Assembly: GCF_002797595.1 (NCBI RefSeq)
Contig: NZ_PGFE01000007.1
Coordinates: 1 to 64,000, forward strand
DNA length: 64,000 bases
Origin: Sediminihabitans luteus
Lineage (GTDB): Bacteria; Actinomycetota; Actinomycetes; Actinomycetales; Cellulomonadaceae
Direction: 5' to 3'
Position 1 is the first letter of the stretch; every line of letters begins with the position of its first letter. A program made the position numbers and the translations under genes. Shown piece after piece: positions 25,695-33,853 of the stretch. The notes beneath the pieces are model-generated. The model worked only from the letters and a program-made list of their open reading frames with translations. It made no database searches and was not told the origin of the DNA.

Positions 25695-26792
25695 TCAGCG
25701 ACCCAGCACCTCGCGCACCGCGGCGCAGAACGCGCCGACCTCGTGCGGCGTCGTGTCCCAGGCCGTCATCCACCGGGACACCACGGTGCCGGGCTCGGGG
25801 CCGGTCGCGACCTCGTAGAACGGCGCGTGCTCGCGCAGCGCGTCGGCCGCCGCGCGCGGCAGCACCGCGAACGTCGCGTTGGCCTCGCTCGGCTGCGCGA
25901 AGCCCAGGTGCTGCACCCGGCCGGCCGTGACGTCGTCCTCCAGGGTCGAGCGCAGGAGCGCGGTCATCGCGTTGGCGTGGGACGCGGTGCGCAGCCACAG
26001 GGGCGCGGCGCCGGCGGTCGCGCCGAGCGGGTCGCCCGGCTCGCCGAGCTGCGCGAGCAGCTGCGCCGAGACGAACCGCATCTTGGACGCGAGCTGCATC
26101 TGCGCCTTGCGCACGAACCCGATCCCGTCGGCCACGCCCGGGCGCAGTACGACGACCGCCTCGGCCGCGAGCGCCCCGTTCTTGGTGCCGCCGAACGACA
26201 CCGCGTCGACGCCCACGTCGGTCGTGATCGCGCGCAGCGGCAGCCCGAGCGCGGCGGCGGCGTTGGCGAGGCGTGCGCCGTCGACGAACAGCGCCATGCC
26301 GTGGCCATGCGCGGCGTCGGCGAGCGCGCGCAGCTCGTCGGGCCGGTAGACGGTGCCGAGCTCGGTCGACTGGGTCACGAGCACCGCGAGGGGCTGGGGG
26401 TGGTGGACGTCGCCGAGCGCGCGGGCGTGCGCGTGCACGGCGTCGGGCGTGATCCGGCCGTCGGGGCTCGGCACGGGCAGCAGCTTGAGGCCGCCGACGC
26501 GCTCGGGCGCCCCCTGCTCGTCGGTGTGCACGTGCGCGAGCTCGGAGCAGATCACCGCGCCCCAGCGTGGCAGCAGCGACGTGAGGCCGACGACGTTCGC
26601 CCCGGTGCCGTTGAACACGGGTGTCACGCTCGCCTCGGGCCCGAAGGTCTCGCGCACGCGCTCGGCGAGCCGCGCCGTCCACGGGTCGTCGCCGTACGCG
26701 AGCGCGTGGTCGGTGTTGGCGGCCGCGATCGCGGCGAGCACCTCGGGGTGGATGCCGGCGTGGTTGTCGGAGCCGAACGAGCGCAGGGTCAT
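25695..26792 (-). CDS. ltaE: Low-specificity threonine aldolase family protein
   Basis: A 365-residue PLP-dependent enzyme of the threonine aldolase / beta-eliminating lyase family, which splits L-threonine or allo-threonine into glycine and acetaldehyde. The PLP lysine is K204 in SFGGTKNGALAAEA; FGSDNHAGIHPEVLAAI at the N-terminus and VDGARLANAAAALG (the Asp-Arg pair contacting PLP) fit the family. The ATG at 26792 starts the family-conserved N-terminus. The last codons are part of a 23-bp tandem duplication extending beyond the stop. It is divergent from the VanZ gene with a 63-bp promoter gap. Confidence 0.93.
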   Translation of the reverse strand: MTLRSFGSDNHAGIHPEVLAAIAAANTDHALAYGDDPWTARLAERVRETFGPEASVTPVFNGTGANVVGLTSLLPRWGAVICSELAHVHTDEQGAPERVGGLKLLPVPSPDGRITPDAVHAHARALGDVHHPQPLAVLVTQSTELGTVYRPDELRALADAAHGHGMALFVDGARLANAAAALGLPLRAITTDVGVDAVSFGGTKNGALAAEAVVVLRPGVADGIGFVRKAQMQLASKMRFVSAQLLAQLGEPGDPLGATAGAAPLWLRTASHANAMTALLRSTLEDDVTAGRVQHLGFAQPSEANATFAVLPRAAADALREHAPFYEVATGPEPGTVVSRWMTAWDTTPHEVGAFCAAVREVLGR

Positions 26793-26855
26793 GGCGCCGA
26801 GGCTAACCCGGACGGTCGGTTCCCGGCCGGGGTGCCGCGCGGTACGCTCCCGGGC

Positions 26856-27368
26856 ATGGTGCGCGTGGTGCGGGTCTTGTTCGGCGTCTACATGGCGGCC
26901 GTGCTCGTCGTGACCCTGTGGCCGTCGCCGCAGACGACCGACGCGCCGCGCTGGACGCAGGACGTGCTCGCGCTGCTCGACCGCGTGGGTCTGGGCATGA
27001 GCGTCGAGCATCTCGAGATGGCGGCGAACGTCGTGATGTTCCTGCCGTTCGGGTTCCTGCTCATGCTGATCCTCGGGATGGCCCCGCGCCCGCCGCAGAT
27101 GCCCGCCCGCGCCCGCCGCCCGCTGTTCGAGGTGCGGCCGCTGCTGCACGCGTTTGTGCTCACCACGGTCGCCGCGGTGCTCGTCTCGGGCGGGATCGAG
27201 GTCGTGCAGACCGTGATCCCCGGCCGGGTCCCGACCGTGCAGGACGTCGCGCTCAACGTCGCGGGAGCCGTGCTGGGTGCGCTCGTGGTCGGGCCGATGC
27301 TCGCGCTCGCGCGGCGGGTGCCTGCGCTGCGGCGCCGCGCTCAGGCCGGATGGTCGCCCGCGACGTAG
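26856..27368 (+). CDS. VanZ-family membrane protein
   Basis: A 170-residue protein with four hydrophobic helices and the VanZ-like pattern: LWPSPQTTD after helix 1, AANVVMFLPFGFLLMLIL in helix 2, SGGIEVVQTVIPGRVPTVQD, and DVALNVAGAVLGALVV in the last helix. VanZ proteins are linked to low-level teicoplanin resistance in enterococci, but most homologues have no tested role. It ends 28 bp inside the convergent YchJ-type gene. No resistance cluster is near, so a general envelope function is likelier than glycopeptide resistance. Confidence 0.88.
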   Translation: MVRVVRVLFGVYMAAVLVVTLWPSPQTTDAPRWTQDVLALLDRVGLGMSVEHLEMAANVVMFLPFGFLLMLILGMAPRPPQMPARARRPLFEVRPLLHAFVLTTVAAVLVSGGIEVVQTVIPGRVPTVQDVALNVAGAVLGALVVGPMLALARRVPALRRRAQAGWSPAT

Positions 27369-27775
27369 TACCAACGGCCGTCCTCGCGCACGAACCGGCT
27401 GACCTCGTGCAGCTCGTGCACGGGTGCGCGCGGCCCGTCGGGGCGTGCGGTGCGCTCGCGGTAGCGGGCGACGAACTCGACGACGCCGGTCGTGTCGAGC
27501 GGGCCGCCCGCGCGGGTGCGCACGACCTCCAGGCCCCGCCACTCGACGTCGTCCACCAGGTCGAGCGACGCGGGGCGCGCGCTCGGGTGCCAGGTCGTTA
27601 GGACGTAGGCCGAGTCGCGCGCCGCGAACGCGCTGTACCGCGAGCGCATGAGCTGCTCGGCGGTCGGGGCGGGCGCGCCGGCGTGGAAGCGGGCGCAGCA
27701 GTCGCCGTAGGTGTCGCCGCTCAGGCAGGGGCAGTGGTCGGACGTCGCAGGGTGGGTCGGGCCGGGAGTGCTCAC
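27341..27775 (-). CDS. ychJ: YchJ family protein (UPF0225) with SEC-C motif
   Basis: A 144-residue protein with the N-terminal zinc-binding SEC-C-like motif (CPCLSGDTYGDCCARFH, cysteine ligands) and the YchJ core MRSRYSAFAARDSAYVLTTW, ending in FVREDGRWYYVAGD. The SEC-C motif binds one zinc ion. YchJ proteins are cytoplasmic, of NTF2-like fold, with no established function. Length is normal. Its 3' end overlaps the vanZ-like gene by 28 bp on the opposite strand. Confidence 0.93.
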   Translation of the reverse strand: MSTPGPTHPATSDHCPCLSGDTYGDCCARFHAGAPAPTAEQLMRSRYSAFAARDSAYVLTTWHPSARPASLDLVDDVEWRGLEVVRTRAGGPLDTTGVVEFVARYRERTARPDGPRAPVHELHEVSRFVREDGRWYYVAGDHPA

Positions 27776-27828
27776 CCGTCCATCATCGCGCGCACCCCGG
27801 GGTCCGGACGAAGCGGCTGGTCAGGCGC

Positions 27829-29871
27829 TCACGCGCGCGTGTCGTCGTGCAGCACGACGCGCGCGAGCTCGATCGCGCCGCCGAGCCGCCAGTAGTGCAG
27901 ACGCCGCGCCTGCGCGGTGTTGCGCTGGAGGTAGACGCGGTAGCAGACCGCGCCGTCGTCGCGGCGGCGCGGGGGAGCGCTCGACCCGTCGTGCGTGCGG
28001 AGCGGGTGGTCGTCGAGCGCGCTGAGCCGCTTGCGGTCGCCCGTGAGGACGTCGACGACGACCTCGAGGACCTTGGCCCGCGAGACGCCCTCGATCTCGT
28101 CGAGCGACACGACGAAGTCGGGCCCGACCGCGTACTCCGGCAGCGGCCGCTCCTGCTTCTCGGACGCCGGCACGCGCTCGGCCCACGTCACGTACACCTC
28201 GTGGCGCAGCTGCTGCTCGGGGTCGAGGAACAGCGTGGGCACGTCGCGGTCGACGTCGCCCGGCCCGGACTTGATCTCGCGCGCGAGCGCGTCGCGCTGC
28301 TGCACCACGCGGCGGTGCCGGGCACGCTGGTTCTCGACCTTGCGCTGCGCGTCCTCGACCTCGCGCGCGAGCGCGTCGGCGTTGGCCCGAAGCGCCTCGA
28401 GCTCGGCGGTGCGGGCACGCTCGGCCGCGCGCAGGATCTCGAGCTCGCGCTCGGCTGCGTCGGCCCGCGCGCGCTCGGTCGCGAGCGCGAGGGAGAGGGT
28501 GCGGGTCGCGGCGCGCGAGCTCGTCGACGGCGCGCTGGGTTCGGTCGCGCCGGACGGGGCGCCGGTGGGCTGGGTCGTGGCGGACGGCGCAGCGGAGGTC
28601 GGCCCGTGCGCGGGCGCGGGCGCGGGCCGGGGCGCGTTCGGGTCGAGCATGCGCGGGGTGACGCGCGGGCGGCCCGGCGTGGGCCGCGCGGCAGGGCCGG
28701 GGCGCGCCGCAGGGATACCGCGATCCGTGGGGACCGGCCCCGGCGACGGTCGGCGCGTCGCCCCGGGTGGTCCGGGTTTCGGGCCAGGCTCCGGCGCGCG
28801 GCCGGGGCTGCCGGCTCGGCCGGGCTCCGACGCGCCCGGCCCCGGGCGGACCGCGCCCGACGGGCCTGCGCCCGCTGCGGCGTCCGACACCGACGGGGGC
28901 GGCAGCTCGAGCCAGGCCGGCCCGCCCGGCAGGAGCGACGGGGCCGGGAGGACGGGCTCGTCGTCGTCCACGTCGTCGAGGCGCATCGACAGCTCGCCCG
29001 CGTGGTGCACGTCGACGCGCGCGGCGACGGTCTCGCCGACCGTGAAGAGGTCGCTCAGGTGGTCGCCGACGTTGCCCGTGACGAGGTGGTGCTTGACGAC
29101 GGCGGTCACGCCGGGCAGCACCTCGAGCGTGAGGGTCAGGTCGCCGACGTCGGCGACGCGCGCGAGCACGACGGCGCCGCTCGTGTAGTCGGCGAGCAGG
29201 GGGTGCGACGTGCCCGGGGCGGGCGGCGCGGCGAGGGACGCGCGCACGTCGAGGCGGCGCGAGGCCGGGTCGAGCGTGCCGCGCACGCGCTGGCCCTCGC
29301 GCAGCAGGCGGTCGAGCGTGATGCCCGGGACGGTGAGCTCCTGCCAGACGGTCGCCATGCCGTCGTCGAGCGCGACGAACGCGCGCCCGTCGAGCAGCCC
29401 GCGCACCGTGCCCTGCGCGGGGCGGTCGACGACGTCGAGGGTCGTGCCCACGAGGCCGGCGTCGAGCGCGGCCGCGAGCGCGTCCTGCACGAGCCGGTCG
29501 GCGATGCGGTGCGTGGTGTCCGGGCCGTACGCGAAGCGCAGCGGGGTGCGGCGCAGGTCGCTCACCCAGCGGTGGTCGACCGGGTACACGCGCGCCGACC
29601 CGCCGTACACCTGCGTGCCGGGCGGCATGTGGTGCGAGAAGTCCCAGGAGACGTCCGAGGTGGGCATCACGACGACGTCCGCGAGGTCGCCCAGGGCCTC
29701 GTGCACGTGCTCGGGGTCGACGAACGGCGCGGTCTCGCCCGACGGGATCGTGATGACGACGACGGGGCGCGTCCGCCGACCCGGGACGGTCAGGTCCCGG
29801 GCGAGCGCGGTCGCGTCGTCCGCGGTGCGGATCCAGGTGACTGCGCTGGTCACGGCGGTGGCGGTCGGCAT
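27829..29871 (-). CDS. Multidomain protein of unknown family: S1-like domains, coiled coil, conserved C-terminal domain
   Basis: A 680-residue protein I cannot name. An alpha/beta-like N-terminal domain (about 15-150) contains RPVVVITIPSG, LADVVVMPTSDVSWDF and VYGGSARVYPVD. Two S1/OB-like segments follow, about 155-215 (GTVRGLLDGRAFVALDDGMA) and 225-300 (VVLARVADVGDLTLTLE, ending ELSMRLDD). Then come a Pro/Gly/Ala/Arg-rich linker to about 460, a coiled coil (470-545), and a compact C-terminal domain with RAKVLEVVVDVLTG and YRVYLQRNTAQARRLHYWRL. No signal or membrane segment, so cytoplasmic and perhaps RNA-associated. The ATG at 29871 follows GAGGGA; a GTG 30 bp upstream is possible. Monocistronic. 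Similar proteins seem to occur in other actinobacteria with undefined roles. Confidence 0.72.
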   Translation of the reverse strand: MPTATAVTSAVTWIRTADDATALARDLTVPGRRTRPVVVITIPSGETAPFVDPEHVHEALGDLADVVVMPTSDVSWDFSHHMPPGTQVYGGSARVYPVDHRWVSDLRRTPLRFAYGPDTTHRIADRLVQDALAAALDAGLVGTTLDVVDRPAQGTVRGLLDGRAFVALDDGMATVWQELTVPGITLDRLLREGQRVRGTLDPASRRLDVRASLAAPPAPGTSHPLLADYTSGAVVLARVADVGDLTLTLEVLPGVTAVVKHHLVTGNVGDHLSDLFTVGETVAARVDVHHAGELSMRLDDVDDDEPVLPAPSLLPGGPAWLELPPPSVSDAAAGAGPSGAVRPGPGASEPGRAGSPGRAPEPGPKPGPPGATRRPSPGPVPTDRGIPAARPGPAARPTPGRPRVTPRMLDPNAPRPAPAPAHGPTSAAPSATTQPTGAPSGATEPSAPSTSSRAATRTLSLALATERARADAAERELEILRAAERARTAELEALRANADALAREVEDAQRKVENQRARHRRVVQQRDALAREIKSGPGDVDRDVPTLFLDPEQQLRHEVYVTWAERVPASEKQERPLPEYAVGPDFVVSLDEIEGVSRAKVLEVVVDVLTGDRKRLSALDDHPLRTHDGSSAPPRRRDDGAVCYRVYLQRNTAQARRLHYWRLGGAIELARVVLHDDTRA

Positions 29872-30020
29872 CGATCCCTCGTCGTCGTGGTGTGCCGTCA
29901 CCGCGACGACGGTGCGCCGCGGGCCCCCTGGCTCGCGTCAGAGTGTGTCACGAAAAGGTCACGGCGCCAACCGTCCGTGCCCGGGACGTCCCGGTTGGTC
30001 CACCCCGGGTCGGGCCGGGA

Positions 30021-31166
30021 TCAGCCCCCGTGCCGGACGCCGCGCGCGACCGTCGCGCGGGCGAGCGCGGCCAGGTCGTCGGCCCGCAGTCCCGGCCACC
30101 CGTGGACCGCGTCGCGCCACTGCGCCGGCACGGCCGACTCCCCGTAGCGCGCGCCCAGGAGCTGGCCCGCGATCGCCGCGACCGTGTCGGTGTCGCCGCC
30201 GATCCGCACCGCGGCGTGCAGCGCGTCGACGAGGTGCTCGTCGTGCTCGAGCGTGACCGTGATCGCGTGCCACGCGGCCTGCAGTGCCGTGACGGTGAAC
30301 CCGTTCTCGCGCAGGTCGGTCTGCGGCTCGGGCTGCTCGGCGTCCGCGATCCACGACTCCCAGCGGTCCTTGGCCTCGGGCACCAGCAGGTCGAGGCCCG
30401 CGCGCACGTCGAGGCGACCCTCGGTCACCGCGACCCGGACGGCCTCGCACCACAGCACGCACGACTCGCCGGCGAGCGGGTCGGCGTGCGTGAGCGACGC
30501 GACCGCGCGGGCCGCCCGGGCCGTCGCGGCGCGGTCGTCGAGCGCGACGAGGCCCACGACGCCCGTGCGCATGAGCGCGCCGTTGCCCGCGGTGCGGCCC
30601 GTCGCCCGGTGCAGCGCGAGGCTCGCGGCCGTGAGCCGGGTCGCCGGGGACCCCTGCGCGCGGGCCGCGTCGCGCAGCACCGTCGCGGTCTGCGTGCCCA
30701 CGTCGGACGCGCCGCCCGTGCGCCACGCCTCGAACGCCGCCGCGATCTCGTCGAGCGCCTCGGGACGCACCGTGGCGTCGTCCGCGAGGAGGCCGACGGA
30801 CGTCGTACCTGCCGTGACCCGGGCGACGCACACCGCCATCTGGGTGTCGTCGCTCCACTCGCCGGGCTCGTACGGGCCGAGCCCGCCGCCCCGCATGACG
30901 GCGAGCTCGTCGTCGCGCGGCGGCATCGCGAACTCGTACGGCACGCCCAGGGAGTCGCCCGCGGCCTGCGCGACGAGCACCCCCGCGGCGCGGTCGAGCA
31001 CCGCGTCCTGCGCCGACGGCGATTCGTGGCCGGCCGCTGCGGTGTCGGTGTCGGTGCCGCTCCTGGTGCCGGTGCCGGTCGCGGTGCCGGGGACGGTGCC
31101 AGGGCCGGGAGCGTCGGACGAGGTGCGCGCGAGATGGCTCGGGACGTGGCTCGGGACGTGGCTCAT
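30021..31166 (-). CDS. ADP-ribosylglycohydrolase family protein
   Basis: A 381-residue cytoplasmic hydrolase of the DraG/ARH family, which removes ADP-ribose from proteins or small molecules using two magnesium ions. Both metal-binding motifs are present: GEWSDDTQM near 100 and GGDTDTVAAIAGQLLGARYG near the C-terminus, plus the supporting AGVLVAQAAGDSLGVPYEFA. The first 50 residues are Ser/Thr/Gly/Pro-rich low complexity containing (V/T)PGT-type units and precede the family core, so a start nearer VLDRAAGVLV cannot be excluded. No ADP-ribosyltransferase is nearby, so the substrate is open. Confidence 0.92.
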   Translation of the reverse strand: MSHVPSHVPSHLARTSSDAPGPGTVPGTATGTGTRSGTDTDTAAAGHESPSAQDAVLDRAAGVLVAQAAGDSLGVPYEFAMPPRDDELAVMRGGGLGPYEPGEWSDDTQMAVCVARVTAGTTSVGLLADDATVRPEALDEIAAAFEAWRTGGASDVGTQTATVLRDAARAQGSPATRLTAASLALHRATGRTAGNGALMRTGVVGLVALDDRAATARAARAVASLTHADPLAGESCVLWCEAVRVAVTEGRLDVRAGLDLLVPEAKDRWESWIADAEQPEPQTDLRENGFTVTALQAAWHAITVTLEHDEHLVDALHAAVRIGGDTDTVAAIAGQLLGARYGESAVPAQWRDAVHGWPGLRADDLAALARATVARGVRHGG

Positions 31167-31225
31167 GGCGCGAGGCTAGCGCGACCCGCCCACGCGCCGT
31201 CCGCCGTCCGCCCTCCCACCAGGGA

Positions 31226-31298
31226 CCCACCGCCGAACGCAACGTTGCGCACCACGACACGGCTGGATCTGGTGCGCAACGTTGCGTTCGGCGGTGGG
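31226..31298. repeat. Palindromic element A (29-bp perfect inverted repeat)
   Basis: Arms 31226-31254 and 31270-31298 are perfect 29-bp inverse complements around a 15-base loop. Each arm begins CCCACCGCCGAACGC and contains the inner palindrome GCAACGTTGC. It ends 20 bp before the 3' end of the frameshifted CBM gene, so it can serve as its terminator. It is the best-conserved member of a four-copy family in this window. Confidence 0.9.
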
Positions 31299-31317
31299 TG
31301 GTCGGGTGGGCGTTCGA

Positions 31318-31718
31318 TCAGGTCCGGGACGGCACCGACGTGACGACGGTCGGGGGTGGGGAGTTCGTGGGCCAGCAGCTGTACGACCTGACCCAGACGG
31401 ACCAGTCGGTGTCGGCGTACTGCGTGGGCGAGTCGCCGAGCGTCCACCAGCGGGCCCAGTAGACGGTGCTCCCGACCGCGACCGTGGCGCCGCCGACGTA
31501 CGCGACGTCCGGACGCCACTGGAGCATGCACCAGTTCTCGATCTGGGCGTCGGCGGGCGGCGCCTCGGTCAGCATCGCGGTGCTCGCCGCGCCGACGGCG
31601 ACCACGACCGCGATCGTCGTCGTCAGCAGACCCGGGGGCCGGCGCAGACCCCCGTGGGCGGACGCTCGGCGGGCGGCGAGGCGGGCGCCTCGGCGGCAGA
31701 GGGGTGGCGGGAGAACAT
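31318..31718 (-). pseudogene. Small secreted CBM5/12-type protein, frameshifted
   Basis: The mature part reads WRPDVAYVGGATVAVGSTVY then ARWWTLGDSPTQYADTDWSVW, matching the carbohydrate-binding module 5/12 (chitin-binding) pattern and the two related genes at 33485-34272. The expected ATG at 31718 has the same GGAGG spacing as its paralogue, but its frame stops after about 31 codons. Joining it to the mature frame needs one extra base in a five-base G (minus strand) or C run near 31634-31653. The 401-bp span is not a multiple of three. It may be a pseudogene, a slippage-switched gene or a base-calling error. Confidence 0.7.
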
Positions 31719-31792
31719 CGTCGACCTCCGGTGATGGGTGGGAACTCTGGGCGCCATCTGGGCGCTGCCTGACCATGAAGTGCGCACGACCT

Positions 31793-31823
31793 GTGAGCAA
31801 GACCCCTACGTGGACACGCGTAC
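31793..31823 (-). promoter_or_regulatory. Conserved 31-bp upstream element, copy 1
   Basis: 29 of 31 bases match the element at 34340-34370. On the minus strand it contains TACGCGTGTCC and AGGGGTCTTGC, and lies 74 bp before the start codon of the frameshifted CBM gene. Conservation in front of paralogues with diverged coding regions suggests a shared promoter or operator. Regulator unknown. Confidence 0.5.
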
Positions 31824-31828
31824 CGGCG

Positions 31829-31889
31829 GCCGAACGCAACGTTGTGCACCGTCGTACCGGGGGATCTGGTGCGCAGGGTTGCGTTCGGC
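31829..31889. repeat. Palindromic element B
   Basis: Arms 31829-31850 and 31868-31889 pair at 19 of 22 positions around a 17-base loop. It shares GCCGAACGCAAC at one end and GATCTGGTGCGCA at the loop junction with element A. It lies in the divergent promoter region between the frameshifted CBM gene and the DUF2254 gene, so it is not acting as a simple terminator here. Confidence 0.8.
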
Positions 31890-31959
31890 GGTGGGGGACG
31901 GCGGTGGGGGCAGCCGCGGGATCCCGGTGGGGGACCGCGGTGCGCCGTAGGGTCGGGGC

Positions 31960-33354
31960 ATGGTCACCGCCTGGGTCACGCGCGCCCGCGAGTCGTTCTG
32001 GCTCGCCCCGACGCTCCTGGGCGTGGCCGCGATCGTGCTCGCGCTCGGCCTCGTCGCGCTCGACCGCACGCTCCAGCAGGACGGCGTGACCGACCTGCCG
32101 CTGCTCGGCACCCTCAGCGCGAGCGGCAGCCGGGCCGTGCTGACCGCGATCGGCGGGTCGATGCTCACGGTCGCCGCGACGTCGTTCTCCATCACGATCT
32201 CGGTCATGGCGACGACGTCGTCCGCGTACGGGCCGCGGCTCGTGCGCAACTTCATGGCAGACCGCTCCAACCAGACCGTGCTCGCGGTGTTCACCTCGAC
32301 GTTCCTGTACTCGCTCGTGGTGCTGCGCTCGGTGCGCTCCGAGGTCGACGGGTCGGACGCGTTCGTCCCGTCGGTCGCGGTGCACGTCGCGGTGCTGCTC
32401 GCGGTCGTGGACGTCGCGTTCCTCGTGTACTTCATCCACCACATCGCGCAGTCCGTGCAGGTCACGACCCTCCAGCAGAAGGTGCGCGACGAGCTCGTGG
32501 CCGTCGTCGACCAGGTGTTCCCGGCCGAACCGTCCGACGACCGGCGCGACGTCGTGCCCGCCGTCCGCGCGGACGCGCCCGTCGTGACCGCGGACGCCGC
32601 CGGGTACGTCCAGTACGTCGACCTCGACGGGCTCGTGCGCCGTGCGTGCGGGGCCGGCGTCGTGGTCGAGCTCCTCGCCGCGCCCGGCGACCACGTGATC
32701 CCCGGCGAGCCGCTCGCGCGCGTCGGGGCGCCCGACCGCGGACCGCTGCCCGACGGCGCCCGCGACGACGGGCCGGCGCTCGTGACCCGCCTCGACCCCG
32801 ACCTCGTCGCGGGCCTGCGCGGCGACGTCATGCTCGGCTCGTCCCGCACCCCCTACCAGGACGTGCGGTTCGCGGTGCGGCAGCTCACCGAGATGGCCGT
32901 GCGCGCGCTGTCGCCCGGCACCAACGACCCATACACGCCCGTGAGCGCGTTCGACGCGCTCGCCTCGGGCCTCGTGCCCGTCGTCGTGCGGGCTCCCGCC
33001 GCGCGCGGGCGGGCGGACGGCGCGGGCGACGTCCGCGTGGTGGTGCCGTGGCCCACGGCCGAGTCGCTCGTCGCGGACGTGCTGGTCGCCGTGCGCGCCT
33101 ACGCCCTGGAGGCGCCGGTCGCGCTCGACGGCGCGGTCCGGCTCGTCGAGCGGCTCGAGCGCGCCGCGACCCGACCGGCCGTGCGGGCCGCGCTCGCCGA
33201 CGAGGTCGCGCGGCTGCGCGCCGACCTCGACGACGTGCGCACGACCGAGGCCGCGGGTGTCGGGGGCGGGGGTGTCGGGGCTGCGGGTCGTGAGGGGGCC
33301 GGCGCCGACGTGCGCGGCCGGCTCGACGAGGTGCTGCGGGCGCTGCGCGGCTGA
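31960..33354 (+). CDS. DUF2254 family predicted membrane protein
   Basis: A 464-residue protein of the DUF2254 family. Two N-terminal helices (about 15-37 and 57-85) flank the typical stretch GGSMLTVAATSFSITISVMA; further helices lie at about 105-120 and 137-165; then a cytoplasmic soluble domain with RRACGAGVVVELLAAPGDHV and MAVRALSPGTNDPYTPVSAF, both highly typical of the family. Function is unknown. It is transcribed alone between the CBM-type genes on the other strand and is bordered by palindromic elements B and C. The C-terminal tail is Gly-rich. Confidence 0.92.
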   Translation: MVTAWVTRARESFWLAPTLLGVAAIVLALGLVALDRTLQQDGVTDLPLLGTLSASGSRAVLTAIGGSMLTVAATSFSITISVMATTSSAYGPRLVRNFMADRSNQTVLAVFTSTFLYSLVVLRSVRSEVDGSDAFVPSVAVHVAVLLAVVDVAFLVYFIHHIAQSVQVTTLQQKVRDELVAVVDQVFPAEPSDDRRDVVPAVRADAPVVTADAAGYVQYVDLDGLVRRACGAGVVVELLAAPGDHVIPGEPLARVGAPDRGPLPDGARDDGPALVTRLDPDLVAGLRGDVMLGSSRTPYQDVRFAVRQLTEMAVRALSPGTNDPYTPVSAFDALASGLVPVVVRAPAARGRADGAGDVRVVVPWPTAESLVADVLVAVRAYALEAPVALDGAVRLVERLERAATRPAVRAALADEVARLRADLDDVRTTEAAGVGGGGVGAAGREGAGADVRGRLDEVLRALRG

Positions 33355-33374
33355 CCGCCTCACCGCCACCGAGC

Positions 33375-33444
33375 CCACCGCCGAACGCGCGTTCTGTCAC
33401 GTGAAACGGCCGAAAACGGTGACAGATGACGCGGTCGGCGGTGG
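33375..33444. repeat. Palindromic element C
   Basis: Arms 33375-33400 and 33419-33444 pair at 22 of 26 positions around an 18-base loop. The outer ends (CCACCGCCGA) match element A, but the inner part (TCTGTCAC/GTGACAGA) differs. It lies between the convergent 3' ends of the DUF2254 gene and a CBM-type gene, where it could terminate both. Confidence 0.8.
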
Positions 33445-33484
33445 ACTTTGCGGCGGTGGGCTTCCGGCGGCGGTGGTCGTGGTG

Positions 33485-33853
33485 CTACGGGATGGCGGTG
33501 GGTGTCGGCGTCGGCGTCGGGTCAGGGACCGGCGGCATCGTCCACGGCGACGTCGCCGACGGCCCCCAGCACGGCCCGTCGTCGACCCACACCGACCAGC
33601 CCGTGCCGGCGTACCGCGCGGGCGGCTCCCCGAGCGTCCACCACCGGGCCCGGTACGCGCGCTGGTCCTGCGCGACGACCGCCCCGCCCGGGTACGCGAC
33701 GTCCGCGGCCCACGTCGTCGGGCAGATGCGCACGCTCAGCGCCTGCGCGGGCGGCATCGCCGACCACAACGCCACCGACGCCCCGCCGAGCGCGAGGACC
33801 ACGGCCGCCGTCGTCGTCCGACGCCCCGGCGCCCACCCGCGCGTGGCGGTCAC
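33485..33853 (-). CDS. Small secreted CBM5/12-type protein, 122 aa
   Basis: Signal peptide from GTG (TATRGWAPGRRTTTAAVVLA, ending PAQA) and one compact module: CPTTWAADVAYPGGAVVAQD, then ARWWTLGEPPARYAGTGWSV, with two flanking cysteines. The spaced aromatic residues (W, Y, WW, W) are those used by chitin-binding CBM5/12 domains. The C-terminus is Pro/Thr-rich with PTPTPT repeats. GTG overlaps the stop of the upstream paralogue (GTGA), so both are made from one transcript. No catalytic domain is attached, so it probably binds chitin or a related polysaccharide, or the cell wall, on its own. Confidence 0.75.
   Translation of the reverse strand: MTATRGWAPGRRTTTAAVVLALGGASVALWSAMPPAQALSVRICPTTWAADVAYPGGAVVAQDQRAYRARWWTLGEPPARYAGTGWSVWVDDGPCWGPSATSPWTMPPVPDPTPTPTPTAIP

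Noticed and set aside
27847-30147. A 766-codon plus-strand frame opposite the 680-residue protein
   Set aside because: Composition typical of an antisense frame; the minus strand shows domain structure, a ribosome binding site and coherent ends.
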